64,000 bases of DNA from Flavobacterium enshiense DK69 (GTDB lineage Bacteria; Bacteroidota; Bacteroidia; Flavobacteriales; Flavobacteriaceae), in contig NZ_AVCS01000002.1 in assembly GCF_000498495.1 (NCBI RefSeq), positions 62,001 to 126,000 on the forward strand. The letters are read 5' to 3'. Below, piece by piece: positions 1 through 7,923 of the stretch. Each line of letters begins with the position of its first letter. Position 1 is the stretch's first letter. The position numbers and the translations under genes are program-made. The notes under the pieces were generated by a model. The model searched no databases and had not been told where the DNA came from. It saw only the letters and a program-made list of their open reading frames with translations.

Positions 1-1278
1 AAGCATGCGGTTAATTTCGTTGGTACCCTCATAAATACGGGCAATACGCGCATCTCTCCAGGCAGCTTCCATCGGAGTGTCTTCAGAGAATCCCATTCCT
101 CCAAATACTTGGATACCTTCGTCGGTACAGTTTTGAATATCTTCAGAAACAGCAACTTTAAGGATGGAACATTCTATAGCAAATTCTTCAACTCCTTTTA
201 ATTCGGCTTCCTGATGTGAATTTCCTTCGGCTTCACGTGCATTGATTCTTTCTTCGATACTGCCAGTGGCGCGGTATGTTGCACTTTCGCCGGCATAACA
301 TGAAGCAGACATCTCTGCAATTTTAGAACGGATCGCTCCGAAATTAGCAATAGGAGTATTAAACTGCAGTCTTTCGTTAGCGTATTTAACAGCTCCGGAT
401 ATAGTTCGGCGCTGTGCATCCAAACAAGCGGCAGCCAATTTAATACGACCAACGTTTAAGGCGTTCATGGCAATTTTGAAACCTTCTCCGCGACCGGCCA
501 ACATATTCTCAACAGGAACTACCGTGTCACTGAAAAATACCTGACGGGTAGAAGAGGAACGGATTCCCAGTTTGTGCTCTTCCTCGCCAAGGGTAATCCC
601 GTTTGGATTGGCAGGATCGTATTCCACTATGAAACCAGTAATGTTTTTGTCGTGTTCGATGCGTGCAAAAACAATCATCAGGCGACAGAAACCGGCATTG
701 GAAATCCACATTTTCTGTCCGTTGATTTTATAGCTTTTACCATCGGCTGAAAGTTCTGCTCTCGTTTTTCCGGAATTAGCATCCGAACCGGCATCCGGCT
801 CTGTCAGACAGTAGGAACCAAACCATTCCCCGCTGGCTAATTTCGGAATATATTTTTGTTTTTGCTCTTCGGTTCCATATAAAGTAATAGGCAATGTACC
901 AATCCCGGTATGTGCTCCAAAAGCGGTCGAGAACGAACCTGTTGCACCGGAGATATAATCACAAACCAATACCGTATTGGTGAATCCCATGCCTAATCCA
1001 CCGTATTCTTCCGGAACGGCTATACTCAGAAAACCTAGTTCTCCGGCTTTCTTCATGCACTCTTCGGTATAGGCATAATCTTTTTGTTCAAATTTATCTT
1101 TATGGGCCCAAAGTTCTTTATCAACAAACTCTTTTACCGAGTCCCGCATCATAATCTGATCTTCTGTGAAATCTTCCGGCGTGAAAACAGTTTCACATTT
1201 TGTTTCTTTGACAAGGAATTGACCTCCTCTGGTGATATCTTCCATGGTTTTTTTGTTTTGTATTAGAATATCTTCCAT
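1..1278 (-). CDS. fadE: Acyl-CoA dehydrogenase, C-terminus cut by window edge
   Basis: FAD-dependent acyl-CoA dehydrogenase, first step of beta-oxidation (acyl-CoA to trans-2-enoyl-CoA). 426 codons are visible from the N-terminus and the frame is open to base 1. Related proteins are about 600 residues, so roughly a third is missing. Seen: an N-terminal helical region, the YCLTEPDAGSDA loop and KMWISNAG segment typical of the middle domain, and the C-terminal helical domain up to GMGFSEDTP and YEGTNEINR near the edge. Two in-frame ATGs (1278 and 1245) begin the near-identical repeats MEDI and MEDI; either could be the start. It is the last visible gene of the marR-fadN-fadA-fadE row, the same order as the Bacillus fadNAE operon. 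Symbol given by that analogy. Confidence 0.9.
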   Translation of the reverse strand, partial: MEDILIQNKKTMEDITRGGQFLVKETKCETVFTPEDFTEDQIMMRDSVKEFVDKELWAHKDKFEQKDYAYTEECMKKAGELGFLSIAVPEEYGGLGMGFTNTVLVCDYISGATGSFSTAFGAHTGIGTLPITLYGTEEQKQKYIPKLASGEWFGSYCLTEPDAGSDANSGKTRAELSADGKSYKINGQKMWISNAGFCRLMIVFARIEHDKNITGFIVEYDPANPNGITLGEEEHKLGIRSSSTRQVFFSDTVVPVENMLAGRGEGFKIAMNALNVGRIKLAAACLDAQRRTISGAVKYANERLQFNTPIANFGAIRSKIAEMSASCYAGESATYRATGSIEERINAREAEGNSHQEAELKGVEEFAIECSILKVAVSEDIQNCTDEGIQVFGGMGFSEDTPMEAAWRDARIARIYEGTNEINRML

Positions 1279-1305
1279 AGTTTTTAATTTTTTTTTCTCA
1301 AACTT

Positions 1306-1393
1306 GTCATTTCGACGAAAGAGAAATCACGTTATACAATAGTTTTACTTTATCAGATTGCTTTATCCTGGAGTCCCCTTTCGTCAGAAAGAC
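1306..1393. repeat. Intergenic element with imperfect terminal inverted repeats
   Basis: Between the thiolase and acyl-CoA dehydrogenase genes. The left end GTCATTTCGACGAAAG (1306-1321) matches the reverse complement of the right end CTTTCGTCAGAAAGAC (1378-1393) at 13 of 16 positions. The interior includes GAGAAATCAC and GATTGC. From memory, elements of this type (GTCATTTCGAC...GAGAAATC...) are scattered between genes in Flavobacterium; I could not search for copies. It sits inside an operon, so it is transcribed and may fold. Confidence 0.5.
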
Positions 1394-1411
1394 AGAAAGA
1401 AGAAGCGTTTA

Positions 1412-2593
1412 TTATAATAACTCGTAAATTCCAGCAGTTCCTTGTCCTGTTCCCACACACATGGTTACCATTCCATATTTGTTACCGCGGCGTTTCATTT
1501 CGTCGAATAACTGAACAGAAAGTTTAGCGCCGGTACAACCCAGAGGATGCCCTAAGGCAATAGCGCCACCGTTTACGTTTACGATATCGGGATTTAATCC
1601 CAATTCACGGATAACGGCTAAAGATTGCGATGCAAATGCTTCGTTAAGTTCGATTAATTCGATGTCTTTTAATTGCATGCCGGCCTGTTTTACGGCTTTC
1701 GGAATGGCTTTTACAGGGCCGATTCCCATAATTCTTGGCTCTACACCAGAAGAAGCGAAGTTGACTAATCTTGCAATCGGTTCAAGGTTTAATTCTTTTA
1801 CTAATTCTTCCGACATTACCAGTACGAATGCCGCACCGTCGCTCATTTGTGAAGAGTTTCCTGCTGTAACCGAACCATCGGCAGCAAAAACAGGTTTCAA
1901 TTTTGATAATGCATCTTTATTTGTATCCGCTCTCGGACCTTCATCTTTAGTGACAACATAAGATTTGGCTGCTTTTTTACCATTCTCATCGATATAAACC
2001 TGTTCAACGGTAATTGGTGCGATTTGTTTATCGAACTTGCCTTCTGCTTGGGCTTTAAGCGCTTTTTGGTGCGAGTTGTACGCAAACTCATCCTGATCAT
2101 CGCGGGAAACATTGAATTGTTTGGCAACCGCTTCGGCTGTCAGTCCCATTCCCCAGTAGTAATCTTCATGTCCTGCAGCTGCGGCTTTATAATCCGGAGT
2201 GGGTTTGTAACCTCCCATCGGAATATAACTCATGCTTTCGGCCCCACCGGCAATGATACAATTCGCCATTCCGGCCTGGATTTTAGCAGTCGCCATCCCG
2301 ATTGTTTCAATTCCTGATGCACAATAACGGTTTACGGTCACGCCCGGAACATCATCGATTTTTAATCCCATCAAAGAGATTAATCGACCCATGTTTAAAC
2401 CTTGTTCGGCTTCCGGCATGGCATTTCCAACCATCACATCATCGATTCGGGTTTTGTCGAAATCTGGCAGTTCGTTCATCATGTGCTCGATGGTTTCGGC
2501 TGCCAGTTCATCAGGTCTTTTAAAGCGGAACACTCCTTTTGGCGCTTTACCAACGGCGGTTCTGTATGCTTTTACTATATACGCTGTTTTCAT
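1412..2593 (-). CDS. fadA: Acetyl-CoA C-acyltransferase (3-ketoacyl-CoA thiolase)
   Basis: Thiolytic cleavage of 3-ketoacyl-CoA to acetyl-CoA and a shortened acyl-CoA, the last beta-oxidation step. 393 residues, the usual thiolase length. Both catalytic cysteines are visible: Cys91 in VNRYCASG (acyl acceptor) and Cys379 in CVGTGQG. The GHP motif with His349 is in ALGHPLGCTGA and the NEAFA motif precedes it. It starts with MKTAYIVKAYRTAVGK, the normal N-terminus. It lies 92 bases downstream of the FadN-like gene and upstream of the acyl-CoA dehydrogenase, so all three probably act on the same acyl chains and share transcription from the marR promoter. Confidence 0.95.
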   Translation of the reverse strand: MKTAYIVKAYRTAVGKAPKGVFRFKRPDELAAETIEHMMNELPDFDKTRIDDVMVGNAMPEAEQGLNMGRLISLMGLKIDDVPGVTVNRYCASGIETIGMATAKIQAGMANCIIAGGAESMSYIPMGGYKPTPDYKAAAAGHEDYYWGMGLTAEAVAKQFNVSRDDQDEFAYNSHQKALKAQAEGKFDKQIAPITVEQVYIDENGKKAAKSYVVTKDEGPRADTNKDALSKLKPVFAADGSVTAGNSSQMSDGAAFVLVMSEELVKELNLEPIARLVNFASSGVEPRIMGIGPVKAIPKAVKQAGMQLKDIELIELNEAFASQSLAVIRELGLNPDIVNVNGGAIALGHPLGCTGAKLSVQLFDEMKRRGNKYGMVTMCVGTGQGTAGIYELL

Positions 2594-2685
2594 TATTTTA
2601 GATTTTAAATTTTAAATCATTTGTATTGATTTTTAGTTGTTTTATCAAAAATCAACGCGAATAATTCAACCTATTATGTACGTAA

Positions 2686-5076
2686 TTAATTGCGAAGTGG
2701 TTTTCCTTTGGTTAACATAAATTGGATTCTTTCCAGTGTTTTTCTTTCGGTACAAAGCGATAAGAAAGCTTCCCGTTCTAAATCCAATAAATATTGTTCG
2801 GTTACTAATGTTGGTTCGGATAAATCACCTCCAGCCATTACATAAGCCAGTTTATTGGCAATTTTCTGGTCGTGCTCAGATATATACTGACCGGCAACCA
2901 TACTGTCTGTTCCAACCAGGAACATTCCTAATGCCTGTTTTCCTAAAACTTTAATGTCTTTGCGTTTCACGGGTTGTGTGTAGCCGGCTTCTGCCATTAG
3001 CAGCGCGTGTTTTTTAGCTTCAGCAATCTGGCGGTCTTTGTTAACCACGACAATATCCCTGCCTTTTTGAAGTACTCCTATATCAAAGCCTTCATAAGCC
3101 GATGTAGCCACTTTCGCCATACCAATCGAAAGGAAATATTCCTGCAACACGTTTAATTCGACGTCGTTTTTTCGGAAGGTATCCGAAGCACGAAGCGCCA
3201 TTTCTTTTGAGCCACCACCGCCCGGAATTACACCGACGCCAAATTCAACTAAACCAATGTAGGTTTCGGCTGCCACCACGGCTTTATCTGCGTGCATGGT
3301 TAGCTCACAACCACCTCCTAACGTCATTCCGTGAGGCGCTGCAATTACTGGGATTGCTGAATATCGTAAACGCATCATGGTGTCCTGGAACATTTTGATG
3401 GCCATGTTTAATTCGTCATATTCTTGTTCAACCGCCATCATGAAAATCATGCCTATATTGGCTCCAACCGAGAAATTGGCTGCCTGATTTCCGATAACCA
3501 AGCCCTGAAAATCTTTTTCGGCTAAATCGACGGCTTTGTTAATACCTTGAATTACACCTCCACCAATAGTATTCATTTTGGACTGGAATTCTAAATTCAA
3601 AATTCCATCTCCCAAATCCTGAATAACGGCTTCGCTGTTGCTCCACACTTTTTTGCTTTCGCGGATGTTATTTAAGATGATAAATGCGTCTTGTCCCGGA
3701 ACTTTTACCTGAGATTTTGAAGCAATATCATAATAGTGAGTAGCACCTTCCTTAACCGTATAGAATGATTTGTTTCCGGAAGCAAGCATATCGATTACCC
3801 AGGCTGAAGGAACCAGTCCTTCCGCTTTCATCAGTTCGATTCCTTTTTCCACCCCGATGGCATCCCAGATTTCGAACGGACCGTTTTCCCAACCGAAACC
3901 AGCTTTCATGGCATCGTCAATTTTGTAGAAATCATCGGTGATCTCAGGAACTCTGTTTGAAACGTAAGCGAACATGGCAGTGAAATTCTTTCTGTAGAAT
4001 TCACCTGCTTTGTCGGTCCCTTTTACTAATACTTTGAAACGATCAATAGGTTTGTCAATCGTTTTGGTCATTTCCAAAGTGGCAAAAGATGCTTTTTTAG
4101 CCGCTCTGTATTCTAAAGTATCTAAATCTAAGGAAAGTATGTCTTTATCAACTTTTTTGTAGAATCCTTGTCCTGTTTTGCTTCCGAACCAGTTGTTTTC
4201 CAACATTATTTTAATAAAATCAGGAAGTTTGAACAATTCGTGTGCTTCGTCGTCCAGGCAGTTTTCGTATAAACCATTGGCAACGTGGACCAAAGTATCC
4301 AGACCAACAACATCCACGGTTCTGAAAGTCGCTGATTTTGGTCGGCCTATTACCGGTCCGGTTAGTTTATCGACTTCTTCAATGGTTAATCCCATTTCTT
4401 TTACCAGATGGAACAAACTCATAATGCCGAAGATTCCGATTCGATTTCCGATGAAAGCAGGCGTATCTTTGGCAACAACTGAAGTTTTTCCAAGGAATTT
4501 TTCGCCATATTCATTTAAGAAATCCAGTACTTCTGTTGATGTTTGAGGACCTGGTATGATTTCGAATAATTTTAAATAACGTGCAGGGTTAAAGAAGTGT
4601 GTTCCGCAGAAATGTTTCTGGAAATCCTCGCTTCTTCCTTCGCTCATAAAATGAATCGGAATACCGGAAGTGTTGGAAGTAATCAGTGTTCCCGGTTTTC
4701 TGTATTTTTCAATCTGTTCGAAAACAGATTTTTTGATGTCTAATCGTTCAACAACAACTTCGATGATCCAATCACAGTCTTTGATTTTTTCTAAATCGTC
4801 AGTAGTGTTTCCTGTTGTGATACGACTTGCAAATTTCTGATCGTAAATAGGAGAGGGCTTCGATTTTAGAGCATTGGTTAAATGATCGTTTACAATTCGG
4901 TTGCGAACTGCTTTACTTTCCAAAGTCAGACCCTTCTTTTGTTCCATTTCGGTAAGCTCTCGCGGAACAATATCGAGAAGAAGTACTTCAACACCGATAT
5001 TGGCAAAGTGACAAGCAATTCCGGATCCCATAATTCCGGATCCTACCACCGCTACTTTTTTGATAAGTCGTTTCAT
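2686..5076 (-). CDS. fadN: 3-hydroxyacyl-CoA dehydrogenase / enoyl-CoA hydratase (FadN type)
   Basis: Bifunctional beta-oxidation enzyme: hydration of enoyl-CoA and NAD-dependent oxidation of 3-hydroxyacyl-CoA. The dehydrogenase domain comes first (VAVVGSGIMGSG Rossmann loop, then SNTSGIPI and HFCGTHFFNPA). The crotonase domain comes second (GMTLGGGCEL oxyanion region, then GLVEFGVGVIPGGGGS with the acidic residue). That order is FadN-like, opposite to proteobacterial FadB. I start it at MKRLIKKVAVVG (796 residues), because that puts the Rossmann strand at the N-terminus as the family has it. An extension to 5217 is open but would overlap marR and adds unconserved-looking sequence. Second gene of the operon. 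Confidence 0.92.
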   Translation of the reverse strand: MKRLIKKVAVVGSGIMGSGIACHFANIGVEVLLLDIVPRELTEMEQKKGLTLESKAVRNRIVNDHLTNALKSKPSPIYDQKFASRITTGNTTDDLEKIKDCDWIIEVVVERLDIKKSVFEQIEKYRKPGTLITSNTSGIPIHFMSEGRSEDFQKHFCGTHFFNPARYLKLFEIIPGPQTSTEVLDFLNEYGEKFLGKTSVVAKDTPAFIGNRIGIFGIMSLFHLVKEMGLTIEEVDKLTGPVIGRPKSATFRTVDVVGLDTLVHVANGLYENCLDDEAHELFKLPDFIKIMLENNWFGSKTGQGFYKKVDKDILSLDLDTLEYRAAKKASFATLEMTKTIDKPIDRFKVLVKGTDKAGEFYRKNFTAMFAYVSNRVPEITDDFYKIDDAMKAGFGWENGPFEIWDAIGVEKGIELMKAEGLVPSAWVIDMLASGNKSFYTVKEGATHYYDIASKSQVKVPGQDAFIILNNIRESKKVWSNSEAVIQDLGDGILNLEFQSKMNTIGGGVIQGINKAVDLAEKDFQGLVIGNQAANFSVGANIGMIFMMAVEQEYDELNMAIKMFQDTMMRLRYSAIPVIAAPHGMTLGGGCELTMHADKAVVAAETYIGLVEFGVGVIPGGGGSKEMALRASDTFRKNDVELNVLQEYFLSIGMAKVATSAYEGFDIGVLQKGRDIVVVNKDRQIAEAKKHALLMAEAGYTQPVKRKDIKVLGKQALGMFLVGTDSMVAGQYISEHDQKIANKLAYVMAGGDLSEPTLVTEQYLLDLEREAFLSLCTERKTLERIQFMLTKGKPLRN

Positions 5077-5176
5077 CTGTTTGAGTTTGTTGTTTATTGA
5101 AAGGGGCTCAAATCTTTGATTTTGGTCTACGGGTGAAGCAAAGGTTGTATCCATTCGTTTAAGATTGTTAGTTTTT

Positions 5177-5626
5177 CTATTCGTTGTTTTCTGTATGGAA
5201 TATGTTTTTATCAGCAATCAATTCATTTATAATTTCCGCCACTTCCATGAAACTGTTCAATTGTTCATCGGTTATATGATTTTTTACGGTTTCATTAAAT
5301 TTTAATACGGTTGATTTTGACAATTCTCTCTTTTCTTTTCCGAGTCTGGTCAGATGAATAATAACACCACGACCGTCTGTCGGATTTTTTTTTCGCTGAA
5401 TCAATCCCTTTTCTTCCATCGACTTTAAAGTACGGGTCAGACTTGTTGCTTCCATTCCCATTCTGGTTCCAATTGCCGTTGAAGGCGTTCCTTTTTCCTT
5501 GTCGATACTCAGCAGGGCAAATCCTGTAGCCATTGTAGCGCCATATTTTGTGGCTTCTTCATTATACATTCTTGCTACTGCCTGCCAGGTGGCTCTTAAA
5601 ACATAATCTATGGTTTTGTCTTTCAT
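5177..5626 (-). CDS. MarR-family transcriptional regulator
   Basis: 149-residue winged helix-turn-helix protein. The recognition helix region reads TSLTRTLKSMEEKGLIQR and the wing carries the characteristic NPTDGRGVIIHLT. It heads the beta-oxidation operon and a long perfect palindrome lies 34 bases before its start codon. The likely role, by inference, is autorepression and control of fatty-acid degradation, with an acyl-CoA or fatty acid as inducer; nothing in the sequence shows the ligand. 100 bases separate its stop from the chosen fadN start. Confidence 0.92.
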   Translation of the reverse strand: MKDKTIDYVLRATWQAVARMYNEEATKYGATMATGFALLSIDKEKGTPSTAIGTRMGMEATSLTRTLKSMEEKGLIQRKKNPTDGRGVIIHLTRLGKEKRELSKSTVLKFNETVKNHITDEQLNSFMEVAEIINELIADKNIFHTENNE

Positions 5627-5659
5627 ATTTTGTTTAAAAGGAATTCAAATATACAAATA

Positions 5660-5681
5660 TTTATTATGCATGCATAATAAA
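5660..5681. promoter_or_regulatory. 22-base perfect palindrome, candidate MarR operator
   Basis: Core TTATTATGCATGCATAATAA, extended by one T/A pair on each side, with centre between 5670 and 5671. It lies 34 bases upstream of the marR start codon, where the operon promoter must be. MarR dimers typically bind palindromes of about this length. The binding partner is inferred from position only. Confidence 0.6.
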
Positions 5682-5703
5682 ATTATATTATTTTTAAGTT
5701 TGT

Positions 5704-5734
5704 TAAAAAAAAACTCCTCAAGTGAGAGGAGTTT
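5704..5734 (-). terminator. Intrinsic terminator of the acyl-CoA ligase gene
   Basis: Perfect 9-pair stem (AAACTCCTC 5711-5719 with GAGGAGTTT 5726-5734) around a 6-base loop. On the minus strand it is followed by a run of T (complement of 5705-5713). It separates the ligase gene from the marR promoter. Confidence 0.8.
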
Positions 5735-5743
5735 GAGTCTTTT

Positions 5744-7522
5744 CTATGCGTTATTATAGATTTTATCATAAAGATGTTGATATTTTTCTTTTATGATTTT
5801 GCGTTTTAATTTCATTGTTGGTGTTAAATGTCCTCCGTCAATTGACCAGATATCAGGGGTAAGTTCAAATCTTTTAACCTGTTCCCAACTTCCGAATTTT
5901 TTGTTCAATCCTTCTATTTCTTCGTCTATACGCTGTTTTACTTCCGGATTGGATGAAATTTCAGCTGTAGTTGTTCCGATATTTATGCCTTTTAATTTTG
6001 CCCACTCTTTTATAAAATCAAAATTAGGCTGGATGAATGCGCCTGGCATTTTTTCGCCATCGCCAACAACCATAATCTGTTCGATGAAGCGCGATTGCTT
6101 AAAGGTGTTTTCCAGTACTTGAGGTGCTACATATTTTCCACCAGAAGTTTTGAACATTTCTTTTTTGCGATCGGTTATTTTTAAGAAGCCGTCAGCGTCC
6201 ACCTCGCCGATGTCTCCAGTATGGAAATATCCTCCTCTAAGCGCTTCCTCTGTCTGAGTTTCGTCTTTGTAATAGCCCATCATAATATTCGGACCTTTGC
6301 AAAGGATTTCGCCGTCTTCAGCAATTTTAACTTCAACACCTTCCAATACGCGTCCCACGGTTCCTATTTTAAATCCTCTGTTGTTTTGGTCGTTTACCGA
6401 AATTACAGGGGATGTTTCTGTTAAGCCATAACCTTCCATAATCGGGATACCGGCTGCGGCAAACACTCGGGTAAGTCTTGGTTGTAAGGCAGCGCTTCCG
6501 GAAACCATCAATTCCAATTGTCCGCCAAGTCCTTCTTTCCATTTGCTGAAAATAAGTTTACGGGCAATCTTTAATTGAAATTCATACCACCAGCCGTTAG
6601 CTTCATAAGGTTCATATTTCAGGCCTAATTCAATAGCCCAAAAGAAAAGTTTCTTTTTGATTCCGGTTAAATCAGCTCCCTTGGCGTATATCTTATCGTA
6701 TACTTTTTCCAAAAGTCTTGGAACCGCAGTCATTACATTCGGTTTTACTTCTTTCAGGTTATCGCTCATTTTCTCGATACTTTCCGCGAAGTAGATTGAA
6801 ATACCATAATATTGGTAGAGGTACAAAATCATTCTTTCGAAAATGTGACAAACAGGTAAAAAGCTTAATCCACGGCAATCACCTGCTCTTAATGGTACAC
6901 GTGGAGCGCTCATCAATACGTCGGATACTATATTGTTATGACTCAGCATGACGCCTTTAGGACGCCCTGTAGTTCCGGAAGTGTAGATTATTGTAGCCAG
7001 ATCATTTGTCGTAATGCTGTTTTTTCTGTCTTCAACTTCGTTTTGATTGCTTTCGTCTGTTCCTAATTGCAGTACTTCTTTCCAGCTTTTGCTGCCGGAA
7101 ATATCATTATAGGAATAAATTTCCTTTAGTGAAGGAACATTATGTTTAATCGAATTTATTTTGGCAAAAACTTCACTGTCTGAAACGAAGCAGTACTTGG
7201 ATTCAGAGTGTCTTAGTATGTATTCGTAATCTTCGGCCGAAATGGTCGGATAAATAGGTACCGTTTGTGCGCCTGTTTGTAAAACGCCTATATCTGTAAT
7301 ATTCCACTCGGTTCTGTTGTTGGAAGATATAATGGCTATCTTGTCATTTTTCTGAACTCCCATTCGAAGCAACCCACGCGAAATGGTATTCGCCTTGTCT
7401 ACATATTCTTTTGTGGAAGTTTTGACCCATTCTCCGTTTTGTTTGGTTACCAAAGCATCGGACAAATTGTATTTTTCCAACTGATAATATGGGAAATCAA
7501 AAAGACGTGTTATTTGATTCAT
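5744..7522 (-). CDS. Long-chain fatty acyl-CoA ligase (AMP-binding)
   Basis: ATP-dependent activation of fatty acids to acyl-CoA through an acyl-adenylate, which supplies the adjacent beta-oxidation operon. 592 residues, typical for FACS-type enzymes. Seen: P-loop IIYTSGTTGRPKGVMLSH, the adenylation motif YGLTETSPV, and the hinge/C-terminal motifs GYFHTGDIGEVDADGFLKITDRK followed by the conserved Lys-rich segment. Start at MNQITRLFDFPYYQ, the usual N-terminus in this branch. It carries its own terminator and is a separate transcription unit from marR-fadN-fadA-fadE, although the pathway is shared. No TANNTTTG box is clear upstream. Confidence 0.93.
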   Translation of the reverse strand: MNQITRLFDFPYYQLEKYNLSDALVTKQNGEWVKTSTKEYVDKANTISRGLLRMGVQKNDKIAIISSNNRTEWNITDIGVLQTGAQTVPIYPTISAEDYEYILRHSESKYCFVSDSEVFAKINSIKHNVPSLKEIYSYNDISGSKSWKEVLQLGTDESNQNEVEDRKNSITTNDLATIIYTSGTTGRPKGVMLSHNNIVSDVLMSAPRVPLRAGDCRGLSFLPVCHIFERMILYLYQYYGISIYFAESIEKMSDNLKEVKPNVMTAVPRLLEKVYDKIYAKGADLTGIKKKLFFWAIELGLKYEPYEANGWWYEFQLKIARKLIFSKWKEGLGGQLELMVSGSAALQPRLTRVFAAAGIPIMEGYGLTETSPVISVNDQNNRGFKIGTVGRVLEGVEVKIAEDGEILCKGPNIMMGYYKDETQTEEALRGGYFHTGDIGEVDADGFLKITDRKKEMFKTSGGKYVAPQVLENTFKQSRFIEQIMVVGDGEKMPGAFIQPNFDFIKEWAKLKGINIGTTTAEISSNPEVKQRIDEEIEGLNKKFGSWEQVKRFELTPDIWSIDGGHLTPTMKLKRKIIKEKYQHLYDKIYNNA

Positions 7523-7923
7523 TTTCTCAAATTTTATTACTGCAAAATAGGAAAAATTAAATTTTATTGCAAAAAAAAAGAAAATTACATGGATGGTTTT
7601 TGGATTTCGATGTGTTTTTGTGAAAAATAATGAATAACTCGTTGATATATATAGCTTTGGGTTTTACGGTGAATACCATTTTTGTTCTGAATCTCTCTGA
7701 TTTGCCCTGTTTTTCGATGTCATTTGTTATGAAAATGGAAGGGGTGTGAATCGAAATATGATTTTGAAAAGTAAAATAGTATGCTTTCATAGTATTTTTT
7801 GTCGTTGACAAAGAATTTAATTTATGAATTTAAGAGTTTACTAATGTTTTCACAATGAAGGGTTTTTGTCCTCCGTATTTTGTAATTTTGGGCGCTAAAA
7901 AAAATGATTTTCATTGGTTTAAT
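7523..7923. other. Gene-free divergent spacer
   Basis: AT-rich spacer between the minus-strand ligase and the plus-strand sulfatase-fold gene. It must hold both promoters. On the plus strand TAATTTTG (7883-7890) fits the Bacteroidota -7 box and lies 33 bases before the ATG at 7924; the nearest TTG upstream (7866) is only 14 bases away, shorter than usual. I see no credible gene here. Confidence 0.5.

Noticed and set aside
198-709. Minus-strand frames opposite or out of phase in the acyl-CoA dehydrogenase gene
   Set aside because: Shadows of the real gene, which is open to the window edge in its own frame.
5077-5217. N-terminal extension of the FadN-like protein
   Set aside because: Overlaps marR and precedes the Rossmann strand that normally begins the protein.
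7557-7811. Minus-strand 84-codon frame before the LtaS-like gene
   Set aside because: Composition of spacer DNA, overlaps the promoter zone, no family recognised.
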